Positions 36,640 through 44,875 of a DNA stretch of 64,000 nt are shown piece after piece; within the stretch, counting starts at the first letter, position 1; each line of letters opens with the position of its first letter. Made by a program: the position numbers and the translations under genes. This stretch comes from Candidatus Tanganyikabacteria bacterium. GTDB lineage: Bacteria > Cyanobacteriota > Sericytochromatia > S15B-MN24 > VGJW01. The notes below the pieces were generated by a model that did no database searches, was not told the DNA's origin, and saw only the letters and a program-made list of their open reading frames with translations. The stretch is from contig VGJW01000002.1 in the NCBI GenBank assembly GCA_016867265.1, positions 1-64,000 of the forward strand, in the 5' to 3' direction.

Positions 36640-37638
36640 TCAATAAATATCCCGGAGTGCGCCCTCTACCTGTTGCATCGCCCCGGCGTACATCCCTGCG
36701 ATCTTCTGCACGAGCATCGCTGCCACCAGGACATAGCCGGCCTGGCTGATGGTCCGGACCAGTAGGGCCAGGGCCCTGTCGAGATCGCCATCCCGCCGCT
36801 TCGCATGCCGCTCGAGTGTCTCGTCGAGCTTGCCGGTGCTCTCGCCCGTGGCGTAGGCGGCGACCCACTCCCGGCCGAACCGGCCGGCAAGGCGGTCGAG
36901 AGCCTCAAGCGGTTCGTGCCCCCCCCGGATGGCCTCGGCTGCCTTCGTCCCGGTGGCCTCAAGCCCCGGCGCGCCCGAAGCCATCACGGCGATGGGCCAC
37001 GTCTCGTCGAGGGATACGCCGGCACGCCAGAGGGCCGCCATGGCGCGGGTCAGGCGAATCTCGGCGGCCAGCCGCCACGGTGTGCCCAGGATCGGCAAGC
37101 GTTCGAGGCCGAGCAGGACCAGGGTCCGGATTCCGGGGGAACGGCCGGCGATTCCCGCCGCGAAGCCGGCAAGCAGGAGTAGCCCCAAGGTGCGCGCGAC
37201 AAGGCTCGCCAGCGCTGAGACATAGCTGTCGATGCCCCCTGTGATCAGGCGATCGACCGGCGCCACGAGCAGCAGGATCAGCAACAGGGTTGCCGGATAG
37301 GCCAGTCCCGAACGCAGGCGTGCCACCGTCTCCCGATGGGCGGTCCAATGGCCGGCCAGGCGAGCGCACGTTGCCGGGAGCGTGCCCGACCGCTCCCCTG
37401 CGGCAAGCCACGCGACTTCCCACGTAGCGAAGGGACTTTGCCCTTCCCTTGTGGCGCGGGTCAGCGCGTCCTCGAGCGACCATCCCTTGGCCAGTCGCGT
37501 GCCGACGGCACGCATCGCGTCACTGCCGCCACCCGACGCCACGGCGCGCTGCCAGGCTCCGGCGAGCGGCAGCCCGCTCTCGAGCATCGTGGCGAGCTGT
37601 TCCAGCAGTTGCTCGCGGCGCACCGGGCGCAGGCCCAT
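36640..37638 (-). CDS. GspF/PilC-type inner membrane platform protein
   Basis: The 333-residue protein shows two T2SSF domains, each with a helix bundle and membrane segment. The first has LLEQLATMLESGLPLAGAW with the usual GERSGTLPATCARLA, and the second has RAMAALWRAGVSLDETW with ATGESTGKLDETL. The family anchors the assembly ATPase of type II secretion or type IV pili. It is shorter than typical PilC (about 400 residues) because the N-terminal segment before the first domain is missing. No other pilus gene is adjacent, so it is an orphan here. Confidence 0.87.
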   Translation of the reverse strand: MGLRPVRREQLLEQLATMLESGLPLAGAWQRAVASGGGSDAMRAVGTRLAKGWSLEDALTRATREGQSPFATWEVAWLAAGERSGTLPATCARLAGHWTAHRETVARLRSGLAYPATLLLILLLVAPVDRLITGGIDSYVSALASLVARTLGLLLLAGFAAGIAGRSPGIRTLVLLGLERLPILGTPWRLAAEIRLTRAMAALWRAGVSLDETWPIAVMASGAPGLEATGTKAAEAIRGGHEPLEALDRLAGRFGREWVAAYATGESTGKLDETLERHAKRRDGDLDRALALLVRTISQAGYVLVAAMLVQKIAGMYAGAMQQVEGALRDIY

Positions 37639-37683
37639 CGGGCACATACCTCGTGCGGGGCAGTCTCCCCGTGTCCCCCTACG

Positions 37684-37691
37684 GGTATACA
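37684..37691. promoter_or_regulatory. Overlapping divergent -10 elements
   Basis: The sequence GGTATACA offers TATACA on the plus strand, 15 bases before ATG 37707, and TATACC on the minus strand, towards the GspF-like gene. Two divergent promoters could share this short palindromic core. Confidence 0.35.
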
Positions 37692-37706
37692 CCCTGCGCG
37701 GCACCC

Positions 37707-38417
37707 ATGGACATCGACCTGCAGTTTGCCCACGCTTTCGAGGTAACGCCCGAGGAAGCGTTCCGGATCCAGCAGGATTTGGCGCGGCGGGTTGTCCGGG
37801 ACAATCGCCTCGGCGTGCCCTCCGTCATCATGGGCGTCGAGTTGCTTCGTGATCGTGGGCTCGGGCGGGTCGCGGCGGCCGCCGTGTCTGTCCGCTGGCC
37901 GGGACTCGAGGTCGTGGGGCGGGCCATCGCCGATCGTGCCGTCCGCTTCCCGCCGATTCGCGATCTTGCAGCGTTCGCCGAACTGCCGGTCATGCTTCAT
38001 GTCCTGTCGGAAGCCGGGCCCCGACCCGACCTCGTTCTCGTGGGCGCGCCAGGATGGGCCCATCCGGCCGGGCTCGGACCCGCGGCGCACCTTGGTGTCC
38101 TGCTGGGTATTCCGACGATTGCCTGTGGTGGCAAGGGGCATCTTGGCCAACACCTTCCGGTGCCTGCCGATCCCGGCGCACGCGTCGCCCTGATCCACCG
38201 GGGGCAGGTCCTCGGCGAGGCGATCCGGACGCGTCCGGGCGGGGCCCCGCTGATCGTCACGCCCGGCCACGGCCTCGACGTTCAGGCCGCGACACACTGG
38301 GTACGGGCCTTGTTGCGGGGGCATCGCCTGCCCGAACCCAGCCACATGGCGGCCGCCATGCTGCGGGATGCACGTCGCAAGCTGGGCACGTTGTTGCGTG
38401 AAGACAGGACATCGTGA
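37707..38417 (+). CDS. Endonuclease V homologue with altered catalytic residues
   Basis: The 236-residue protein aligns along its whole length with endonuclease V, which nicks DNA beside deoxyinosine. Shared landmarks are TPEEAFRIQQDLARRVV, DLVLVGAPGWAHPAGLG, AHLGVLLGIPTIA, APLIVTPGHGLDV and the C-terminal RLPEPSHMA. However, the first metal-binding Asp (GVD in the family) is Glu at E45. The DG of the DGxGxAHP motif reads VG, leaving G113 where the second catalytic Asp should be. The wedge motif PYIPG is lost. E92 and H119 are kept. It may bind nucleic acid without cutting, or have another activity. Divergent from the GspF-like gene. Confidence 0.8.
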   Translation: MDIDLQFAHAFEVTPEEAFRIQQDLARRVVRDNRLGVPSVIMGVELLRDRGLGRVAAAAVSVRWPGLEVVGRAIADRAVRFPPIRDLAAFAELPVMLHVLSEAGPRPDLVLVGAPGWAHPAGLGPAAHLGVLLGIPTIACGGKGHLGQHLPVPADPGARVALIHRGQVLGEAIRTRPGGAPLIVTPGHGLDVQAATHWVRALLRGHRLPEPSHMAAAMLRDARRKLGTLLREDRTS

Positions 38418-38490
38418 AGGGGGTTTGCCCGTCATGGCGGGCCGGGGTAGCATGCACCACCCTGCGTCCAAGACGTCTCCGGAGCCGCGC

Positions 38491-40107
38491 ATGTCCTTGA
38501 TTCCACGCCATCGCCGGGGGGTTGCCGCCCTCCTGCTGGTCGTCGGCTGCTCCAGCACCAGCCCGACTTCTCCCGGGGGCAACGGCGTCCAGCTGCCCCC
38601 CGCTACCGGCGTGGCCGGTGCCGCCGCGACGAACGCGCAGGTTGACAAGGCCACGGTCAAGGGGATGCTCGTCGATGCCCTGACGGGCAAGCCGGTAGAC
38701 GAGGCTCAGGCGTGGGCCGAGATGCTGCCCGAAGAGGTTGCCGATCCGGCGCCCGTGACGACCTTGGCGGCCACGGGCGACCCGGTCCCGGGAGCTTCGG
38801 GGTCCGTGGGCGCTCCCGCGGCTCAGGCAGTGGCCGCCCCGGCCGCGCAAGGCGCGCGTCCTTCCGCGACGCCGCGGCCTGCCGGTGCTCTCCTGGACAA
38901 GCCTGTCCGCGCTACCTCGGACGAGAAGGGCCAGTTTGCCTGGAAGGATCTGCCTGCAGGTTCGTACGCCTTTACCATCCTCCATCCCGACTACACGCCC
39001 GTCACCATCGTCGGTGGCCGTCCGGCCTCGGGTCGCTTCTCGCTCCGGCTCACGCCGAAGCGTCCCGAGCGCCAGAGCCACGAGGTCGCGGGTACGGTCC
39101 AGGCGGTCAACCGCAAGGCCGCTGCAGGGACGCAGGTTGCCGCGGCGCTGCCTCCCGATCTGGCTGGCGAGGGGTTGGGTGTCACGGGGGGCGACGGCGA
39201 CTTCAAGCTCAAGGGCCTGCCGACCGGCAAGCGCTCGGTGGCCGCCTGGTTGCCCGGCGAGCCGGGAGAGATTCGTGCCTTCGGCCTCGTGCGCGGAGTG
39301 CGGGTCGGCGAGGGGAAGGAAGGGCGTACCGAGCCCGTCGACTTGTCGCTCCGGGCGGTGTCCAAGCGCATCATGGTCGCAGGACGCGTGGTGTCGCCTC
39401 GCAAGGAGTTGCTGCCACGCCAGGTCCAGGCCTTCTTCGTGCCGGAGGCCGGCACCGAATGCATGCTTGGGTCCGTCGTGCCCGACGAGGATGGCCGCTA
39501 CCGCTTCTCGCTGCCCCAGCCCGAGGCGAGCAGCAGCTATCACATCCGTGCCGTGGCGGTAGATGGCGCGGGCAATGTCAGTCACGGGCATGCCCATCAG
39601 GTCACGGCCCAGGGTCTCAGCCTCGATTTCAATCTGCCTGATGTCGGGGCGACGCCCTCGGTCGGCTTCGACACCGCAACGGCCTTCGCATGGGCGGCAT
39701 CCCCCGAGGTCAGCGCTTACCGCGTACGCCTCGAGGAGGCCGAGGAGGACCTTAATACCGTCTGGGAGGCGTGGACGACTTCCACGCTGGTCCGGATGCC
39801 GAAGGTTCCTGCCTTGGCCTTGCGCAAGGGCGTTTCCTACCGATTCAGCGTAACGGCCGTGAAGTTTGCCGGATCCTTCGAGTTGCCCGAGGCTCCGCGC
39901 CTTCCCTGGGCCGTGGCGACGGTTCACGCGCCGGTTTCCTTCGTGGCGGGCGAGGAGCCTCGGCTCGTGACGCCCAAGCCCCAGCCCCCCGTCGCCGGTC
40001 CCGGAGGACCTCGTCCTGCGGTGACTCCTGCCGGGCGCCTCCCGGCGCGTCCTGCGGCCCGTCCTGCCTTGCCTCCGCGTCCGGCGGGCACGCCAAGGCC
40101 CCGCTGA
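38491..40107 (+). CDS. Lipoprotein with carboxypeptidase-regulatory-like beta domains
   Basis: The 538-residue precursor has the lipobox VVGC (C20). Two or three domains of the carboxypeptidase regulatory type can be seen, with patterns such as VKGMLVDALTGKPVDEAQAW, then GQFAWKDLPAGSYAFTI, and GDFKLKGLPTGKRSV. These are beta-sandwich surface modules. An Ala/Pro-rich linker separates the first strands, a fibronectin-like stretch (SYRFSVTAVKF) lies near residue 450, and the C-terminus is a Pro/Arg/Ala tail. No catalytic residues are seen, so a structural or adhesive surface role is likely. The ATG at 38491 has a GGAG site. Confidence 0.75.
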   Translation: MSLIPRHRRGVAALLLVVGCSSTSPTSPGGNGVQLPPATGVAGAAATNAQVDKATVKGMLVDALTGKPVDEAQAWAEMLPEEVADPAPVTTLAATGDPVPGASGSVGAPAAQAVAAPAAQGARPSATPRPAGALLDKPVRATSDEKGQFAWKDLPAGSYAFTILHPDYTPVTIVGGRPASGRFSLRLTPKRPERQSHEVAGTVQAVNRKAAAGTQVAAALPPDLAGEGLGVTGGDGDFKLKGLPTGKRSVAAWLPGEPGEIRAFGLVRGVRVGEGKEGRTEPVDLSLRAVSKRIMVAGRVVSPRKELLPRQVQAFFVPEAGTECMLGSVVPDEDGRYRFSLPQPEASSSYHIRAVAVDGAGNVSHGHAHQVTAQGLSLDFNLPDVGATPSVGFDTATAFAWAASPEVSAYRVRLEEAEEDLNTVWEAWTTSTLVRMPKVPALALRKGVSYRFSVTAVKFAGSFELPEAPRLPWAVATVHAPVSFVAGEEPRLVTPKPQPPVAGPGGPRPAVTPAGRLPARPAARPALPPRPAGTPRPR

Positions 40108-41060
40108 TGCGCGTCGTGGTGCTGGACCTCGAGACGACCGGGTTGGATCCCCGGGTCGATCGCATCCTCGAGGTCGGCATGGTCGCACTCGAAGGGGGAT
40201 GCAAGGTTGCCGAGCTTGAGGTCCTCGTCGATCCTGGTGTTCCCTTGCGTGCGTCGAACGTGGCCATTCACGGCATCACGGCCGAGATGGTCCGGGGTGC
40301 TCCCCGACTCGCGCAGGTCCTGGATCGAATCGAGGCTTTCCTCGAAGGGGATCCGCTGGTCGTCGGTCACAGCGTCGGTTTCGACGTGGCCTTCATGGAT
40401 GCTGCCCGGCGTGCCATCCGCGGTGTACCTTTTCAGCCGCGCTCCCTCGACACGCAGGTCTGGGCCCGCGAGGTGTTCCCGGGTGAGAAGGCCCTTTCCG
40501 TCGAGCGGCTCGTGCACCTGTTCGGCCTCGAGCATCGCCGGTACCACCGGGCCTTGGCCGATGCCCAGGCCCTTGCGGATGTCTACCCCCTGCTCGAACG
40601 TGCCTACCTCGAACGACTCGAGGGCTACCGCAAGCGGTTCGCAAGCATCGGGGACGCCGCCAGGGACTACCTGCGTACCCAGCAGCAGATCGAGGCGTTG
40701 AAGGTCGAGGAGTTCACGCTCCGCCGGACCTTGGAGCTGTACCTCGAGGAATCGGGCCGCGAGGTGCTCGAGATTCCCGGGGAGCTTCGCTTCCGGTTGG
40801 AGCGCAGGGAGAGCGTCGAGTACCAGGCGGACGAACTCAAGGAGATTCTGTCAGAGGCGGGCCTGCTGGCCCGCGTGGCCAAGGTCGACAAGTCCCGTCT
40901 CGATCGCCTGCTGCGCTCCGAGCGCCTGAGCGAGGATCAGGTAGCCGCCATCATGCGGACGCGCCGCATCCTGTCCGTCCGGCAGCAACTGCTGGTCGAC
41001 CGGGTGGCCGCCGAGCCCCGGGAGGAAGGGCCGTGGCCCACGACGCATTCCCCCATCTGA
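40107..41060 (+). CDS. DEDDh 3'-5' exonuclease (DnaQ-like)
   Basis: The 317-residue protein has an N-terminal DEDDh exonuclease domain: VVLDLETTGLDP (D7, E9), GHSVGFDVAF and YHRALADAQALADV, which supplies the catalytic His and Asp. This matches DNA polymerase III epsilon-type proofreading exonucleases and their relatives. The C-terminal 140 residues are charged and helical with no known motif. Its ATG overlaps the stop of the upstream lipoprotein gene by one base (TGATG), and its end overlaps the Nudix gene by 28 bases. It probably acts in DNA repair or nucleic-acid turnover. Confidence 0.87.
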   Translation: MRVVVLDLETTGLDPRVDRILEVGMVALEGGCKVAELEVLVDPGVPLRASNVAIHGITAEMVRGAPRLAQVLDRIEAFLEGDPLVVGHSVGFDVAFMDAARRAIRGVPFQPRSLDTQVWAREVFPGEKALSVERLVHLFGLEHRRYHRALADAQALADVYPLLERAYLERLEGYRKRFASIGDAARDYLRTQQQIEALKVEEFTLRRTLELYLEESGREVLEIPGELRFRLERRESVEYQADELKEILSEAGLLARVAKVDKSRLDRLLRSERLSEDQVAAIMRTRRILSVRQQLLVDRVAAEPREEGPWPTTHSPI

Positions 41061-41587
41061 CGGAGCGTGGCCTGACGCGCGAGGTCGTCTGGAGCGGCCG
41101 CATCCTGCGCGTCGCTTCCCACGCCGTTGCCCTTCCCGACGGCAGCACCGCCCTCCGCGAGGTTGTCGAGCACCCGGGCGCCGTCGCCATCGCGGCCCAT
41201 CAGGATGGTGAGCTGGTCATGGTGCGTCAGTTCCGCTATGCGCTCGGCCGCGTGACGCTCGAATTGCCTGCAGGTACCTGCACTTCCGGCGAAGCACCCG
41301 AATGTACGGCTCGCCGGGAGTTGGCCGAGGAGACGGGACTGTCGGCCGCCTCCTGGCACGGCCTGGGCGAGGTGCACGTGGCGCCGGGCTGGACGACCGA
41401 GACGATTCGCCTCTACGAAGCCACGGAGCTCGCGGCCGTAACGGGCTTCACCACGGATCCGGACGAGTTCGTGGAGATTGTTCGCCTGCCGTTGGCCGAG
41501 GTCCTCGCGATGGCCCTCGATGGCCGTATCCGCGACGCGAAGACACTCGCGGGCGTCTTCCGTCTGCATGCCCGACTGGGCGCATGA
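41033..41587 (+). CDS. Nudix hydrolase, ADP-ribose pyrophosphatase type
   Basis: The 184-residue protein carries an exact Nudix box: G, five residues, E, seven residues, then RELAEETGL. Upstream VVEHPGAVAIAAHQDGELV and VMVRQFRYALGRVTLELPAG are typical of ADP-ribose pyrophosphatases, which split ADP-ribose into AMP and ribose 5-phosphate. The start is GTG, within the tail of the exonuclease gene, so translation is likely coupled. Confidence 0.9.
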   Translation: MAHDAFPHLTERGLTREVVWSGRILRVASHAVALPDGSTALREVVEHPGAVAIAAHQDGELVMVRQFRYALGRVTLELPAGTCTSGEAPECTARRELAEETGLSAASWHGLGEVHVAPGWTTETIRLYEATELAAVTGFTTDPDEFVEIVRLPLAEVLAMALDGRIRDAKTLAGVFRLHARLGA

Positions 41588-41618
41588 CGTCGGGGCGGGC
41601 CTCGCCTGCCAGCTCTGC

Positions 41619-41624
41619 TACAAT
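41619..41624 (+). promoter_or_regulatory. Candidate -10 element (TACAAT) for the nuo operon
   Basis: TACAAT, preceded by CTGC, ends 8 bases before the nuoA ATG at 41633 and would give a transcript with no or almost no leader. It is the only promoter-like sequence I see ahead of the 13-gene nuo run. Confidence 0.55.
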
Positions 41625-41632
41625 GGGGCCGC

Positions 41633-41992
41633 ATGAACGCCTCGCTCTTCGCCCTGCTCTGCACTCTGGCCTTAGCGGTCATCGTCCCGGGCGTGCTGAT
41701 CCTGGCCATCGAGCGCCTGGGGCCCCGGCGCAAGGTGGCGGCCAAGGGCCTGCCGTACGAGGCGGGTATCCAGCGGACGGTGGGGTCGTCCCGGGAGCGC
41801 TTCTCGGTCAAGTTCTACCTGGTCGCGATCCTGTTCATCCTCTTCGATGTCGAGGCCGTGTTCCTGTTCCCGTGGGCTGCCAGCTTCCGTGAGCTTGGCG
41901 TCCGGGGACTTGTCGAGATGGGCACGTTCATCGCCGTCCTGTTCTTCGGTTACTTCTACGTCCTTGGACGGGGGGCACTGCGGTGGGAGTAG
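41633..41992 (+). CDS. nuoA: NADH-quinone oxidoreductase subunit A
   Basis: The 119-residue membrane protein has three hydrophobic segments and the NuoA signature YEAGIQRTVGSSRERFSVKF followed by LFILFDVEAVFLFPWA. It belongs to the membrane arm of complex I, next to the quinone chamber. It is the first gene of the nuo cluster and overlaps nuoB by 10 bases. Confidence 0.95.
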   Translation: MNASLFALLCTLALAVIVPGVLILAIERLGPRRKVAAKGLPYEAGIQRTVGSSRERFSVKFYLVAILFILFDVEAVFLFPWAASFRELGVRGLVEMGTFIAVLFFGYFYVLGRGALRWE

Positions 41993-42477
41993 AGTCCGCC
42001 TTCGGCGATTCCTGGATCACGACGACCATCGATTCGGTCCTGAATTGGGGACGTGAGCACAGTCTCATGCCCATGCCCTTCGGGACGGCGTGCTGTGCCA
42101 TCGAGTTCATGGGGCTGGTTTCGTCCGAGTACGACATCTCTCGGTTCGGTGCGGAAATCGTCCGGTTCAGCCCACGTCAGAGCGACTTGCTGATGGTCAT
42201 GGGGACCATCAGCTACAAGCAGGCCCCCATTCTTAAGCGGGTCTATGACCAGATGGCCGAGCCCAAGTGGGTGCTCAGCATGGGCGTCTGCGCCTCGTCC
42301 GGAGGGTTCTACGACAACTACTGCACGGTTCAGGGCATTGACGACCTGATTCCCGTGGACATCTACGTGGGTGGCTGCCCGCCGCGGCCGGAAGGGCTGA
42401 TCGAGGCCATCCTCAAGCTTCAGGAGCAGCGCATCGCCCGCCAGAGTGTCCTGACCCAGCCGGAGGATGCGGCGTGA
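41983..42477 (+). CDS. nuoB: NADH-quinone oxidoreductase subunit B
   Basis: The 164-residue subunit carries the terminal iron-sulfur cluster N2 of complex I. Its ligands are C37 and C38 (GTACCAIEF), C103 (GVCASSGG) and C132 (GGCPPRPEG). The start is GTG inside the end of nuoA. The last codons overlap nuoCD by four bases (GTGA). Confidence 0.96.
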   Translation: MGVESAFGDSWITTTIDSVLNWGREHSLMPMPFGTACCAIEFMGLVSSEYDISRFGAEIVRFSPRQSDLLMVMGTISYKQAPILKRVYDQMAEPKWVLSMGVCASSGGFYDNYCTVQGIDDLIPVDIYVGGCPPRPEGLIEAILKLQEQRIARQSVLTQPEDAA

Positions 42478-44321
42478 GCGACTTGCTGGCGCGGGTTTCC
42501 GAGCACTTCGGCGACCGGTTGATCGAGACGCTTCAGGGCGTGGACATGCCGTCCCTTCGGCTCCGCCCTGAGGCGTTGCTCGATGTCGTGGCGTGGTTGG
42601 TCGAGGATGGTTTCGGTTTCCTGACGGATCTGGCCGGCGTCGACTACCTGAAGTTTCCCAAGGCCCAGCCCTCTCGCTTCGCCGTGGTGTACCACCTGTA
42701 CGACATGGCGTCGGGGCGTCGGGTCCGTGTGACGTGCCCCGTCGGAGATGACCTGAAGGTTCCCAGTCTCACCGGGCGTTGGCAAGGGGCGGATTGGCTC
42801 GAGCGCGAGGCTTGGGATCAGTACGGCATCCTCTTCGAGGGGCATCCCAACCTCAAGCGTATCCTCAATCACCACGAGTTCGTTGGCCACCCGCTGCGCA
42901 AGGACTATCCGATCCGTGCGCGGCAACCGCTCTCTGAGAATGACGCCCTCGTCGATGAGATGGCCCTTCGCCTGCGGGCCAGGGGCTACGTGCTGCCCGA
43001 GGTCGAGCGGGATTTGCTGGCCGGTATCCGAGGGTCCGACCACGGGGTCGAGGCTGCCCCGGGGGCGCCTTCGCACGGTTCCCGCGGGGGATCGCCGGTG
43101 GCGGTTGCCGCGCGCCCCGTCGGACAGGGGCGCCTCCCCGAGGGTGCGGACCTTCACGCCGAATTGATGTTCGTCAATCTGGGGCCGTCGCATCCGGCGT
43201 CGCACGGTACCTTGCGCACCTTCGTGGCGCTTGATGGCGAGACCATCGTCGCTGCCGTGGCCGAGATCGGCTACCTGCATCGCGGCTTCGAGAAGAGCAC
43301 CGAGTCCCAGACGTACAACGCCTGCGTACCTTACACGGACCGCCTGAACTACTGCTCGGCGATGCTCAACAACTTTGCCTTCTGCAAGGCGGTCGAGAAG
43401 GCGCTCGGCCTGACCATCACGCCCCGCACCAAGGCCATCCGCGTCATCATCGGAGAGCTGTCCCGCATCATCGACCACCTGGTCTGCATCGGCACCAACC
43501 TCGTCGACCTCGGGGCCCTGACGAACTTCTGGTACTTCTTCAATGTCCGGGAGAAGGTCTACACCATCTTCGACAAGCTTACGGGGGCCCGGCTGACGAA
43601 CAGCTATGGCCGCGTGGGCGGTCTCGCTCGCGATTTCTACGATGGCTGCGGCGCGGATATCCTGGTGGTGCTGACGGAGATCGAGGCTGCCGTGGCCGAG
43701 GTCGAGACCTTGGTCAAGCGCAACCGGATCTTCTTGGAGCGGGTGCAGGACATCTGCGTGGTCCCTGCCGCGATGGCCCTCTCCTATGGTTGGACCGGGC
43801 CCAATCTGCGTGCGACGGGCGTTGATTACGATCTGCGCAAGGCTGAACCCTACGACGGCTACGAGACCTATGATTTCGAGACCGTGACCGGCACCGTCGG
43901 AGACACGTACGACCGTATCTTCGTGCGCTTCGGCGAGATCGGTCAGTCGGCCCGCATCATTCGTCAGGCTTTGTCCCGCTTGCCCGAGGGGCCGGTCATG
44001 GTCGAGGCCAAGGGGGTCTCGCTGCCCTCCAAGGACGACACCTACAACAACATCGAAGGCCTGATGAACCACTTCAAGCTGGTCTTCGAGGGGGTCAAGG
44101 TGCCTGCCGGCGAAGTCTACGATGCCAGCGAGGGAGCCAACGGCGAGCTGGGCTTCTACATCGTTTCGGATGGCAGCGGTCGCCCCTATCGGAACCGGTG
44201 TCGTCCCCCGTCCTTCATGTCTTTCGCTGCCTTCCCCGACATGATTGAGGGGCACATGGTGGCCGACGCCATCGCCAGCTTGGGCAGCATCAACATCATC
44301 GCGGGAGAGCTTGATCGATGA
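42474..44321 (+). CDS. nuoCD: NADH-quinone oxidoreductase fused subunits C and D
   Basis: The 615-residue protein joins NuoC (about 1-180, with REAWDQYGILFEGHPNLKRIL and HPLRKDYP) and NuoD (about 215-615, with NLGPSHPASHGTLR, EIGYLHRGFEKSTE and the C-terminal SLGSINIIAGELDR). NuoD builds the quinone site with NuoB. The join contains a Gly/Ala/Pro-rich linker of about 40 residues. The same fusion occurs in Escherichia coli and some other lineages. It overlaps nuoE by four bases. Confidence 0.95.
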   Translation: MSDLLARVSEHFGDRLIETLQGVDMPSLRLRPEALLDVVAWLVEDGFGFLTDLAGVDYLKFPKAQPSRFAVVYHLYDMASGRRVRVTCPVGDDLKVPSLTGRWQGADWLEREAWDQYGILFEGHPNLKRILNHHEFVGHPLRKDYPIRARQPLSENDALVDEMALRLRARGYVLPEVERDLLAGIRGSDHGVEAAPGAPSHGSRGGSPVAVAARPVGQGRLPEGADLHAELMFVNLGPSHPASHGTLRTFVALDGETIVAAVAEIGYLHRGFEKSTESQTYNACVPYTDRLNYCSAMLNNFAFCKAVEKALGLTITPRTKAIRVIIGELSRIIDHLVCIGTNLVDLGALTNFWYFFNVREKVYTIFDKLTGARLTNSYGRVGGLARDFYDGCGADILVVLTEIEAAVAEVETLVKRNRIFLERVQDICVVPAAMALSYGWTGPNLRATGVDYDLRKAEPYDGYETYDFETVTGTVGDTYDRIFVRFGEIGQSARIIRQALSRLPEGPVMVEAKGVSLPSKDDTYNNIEGLMNHFKLVFEGVKVPAGEVYDASEGANGELGFYIVSDGSGRPYRNRCRPPSFMSFAAFPDMIEGHMVADAIASLGSINIIAGELDR

Positions 44322-44875
44322 CGGAAGCCGCGACGACCCTCGGGCCGCCCTCGGCCCCGACGCCCTTCGCATTCAGCGAGGCCAGCTGGACCCGGATTCG
44401 CAAGCTCTTGACGCGGTATCCCCAGCAGCAGGCAGCCTTGCTGCCCGTTCTCTGGGTTGCGCAGGAGCAGGTGGATGCCGATGCTTCGCGCCCCAGGCAG
44501 CTGACGGCGGACGTGATCAAGGCCGTGGCGGACGCTCTGGGCCTTGCCCCGGCCTATGTCTGGGGCGTGGCGACCTTCTACACGATGTATTTCACCCAGC
44601 CGGTAGGCAAGCACCTGGTCGAGGTCTGCACCAGCGTCGCCTGTTGCTTGGTCGGAGGCGAGGAAATCTACCAGCGCCTTTGCCAGCGCGTGGGTATCGA
44701 TCCGGCCTCGGGCGGGACTTCCGCGGATGGCCGCTTCACGGTGCGTCGTGCCGAGTGTCTGGCGGCTTGTGGCTATGCCCCGATGCTGCAGTTGGACAAC
44801 GGCGCTTTCCACGAGAACCTGACGGAAGAGAAGTTGGACGCCCTCATCGACAGTCTGCGGGAGGCCACGGCATGA
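44318..44875 (+). CDS. nuoE: NADH-quinone oxidoreductase subunit E
   Basis: The 185-residue thioredoxin-fold subunit holds the [2Fe-2S] cluster N1a with ligands C104, C109 (EVCTSVACC), C147 and C151 (ECLAACGYAP). It forms the NADH-oxidising tip with NuoF and NuoG. The ATG overlaps the nuoCD stop and its own stop overlaps the nuoF ATG. Confidence 0.95.
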   Translation: MTEAATTLGPPSAPTPFAFSEASWTRIRKLLTRYPQQQAALLPVLWVAQEQVDADASRPRQLTADVIKAVADALGLAPAYVWGVATFYTMYFTQPVGKHLVEVCTSVACCLVGGEEIYQRLCQRVGIDPASGGTSADGRFTVRRAECLAACGYAPMLQLDNGAFHENLTEEKLDALIDSLREATA

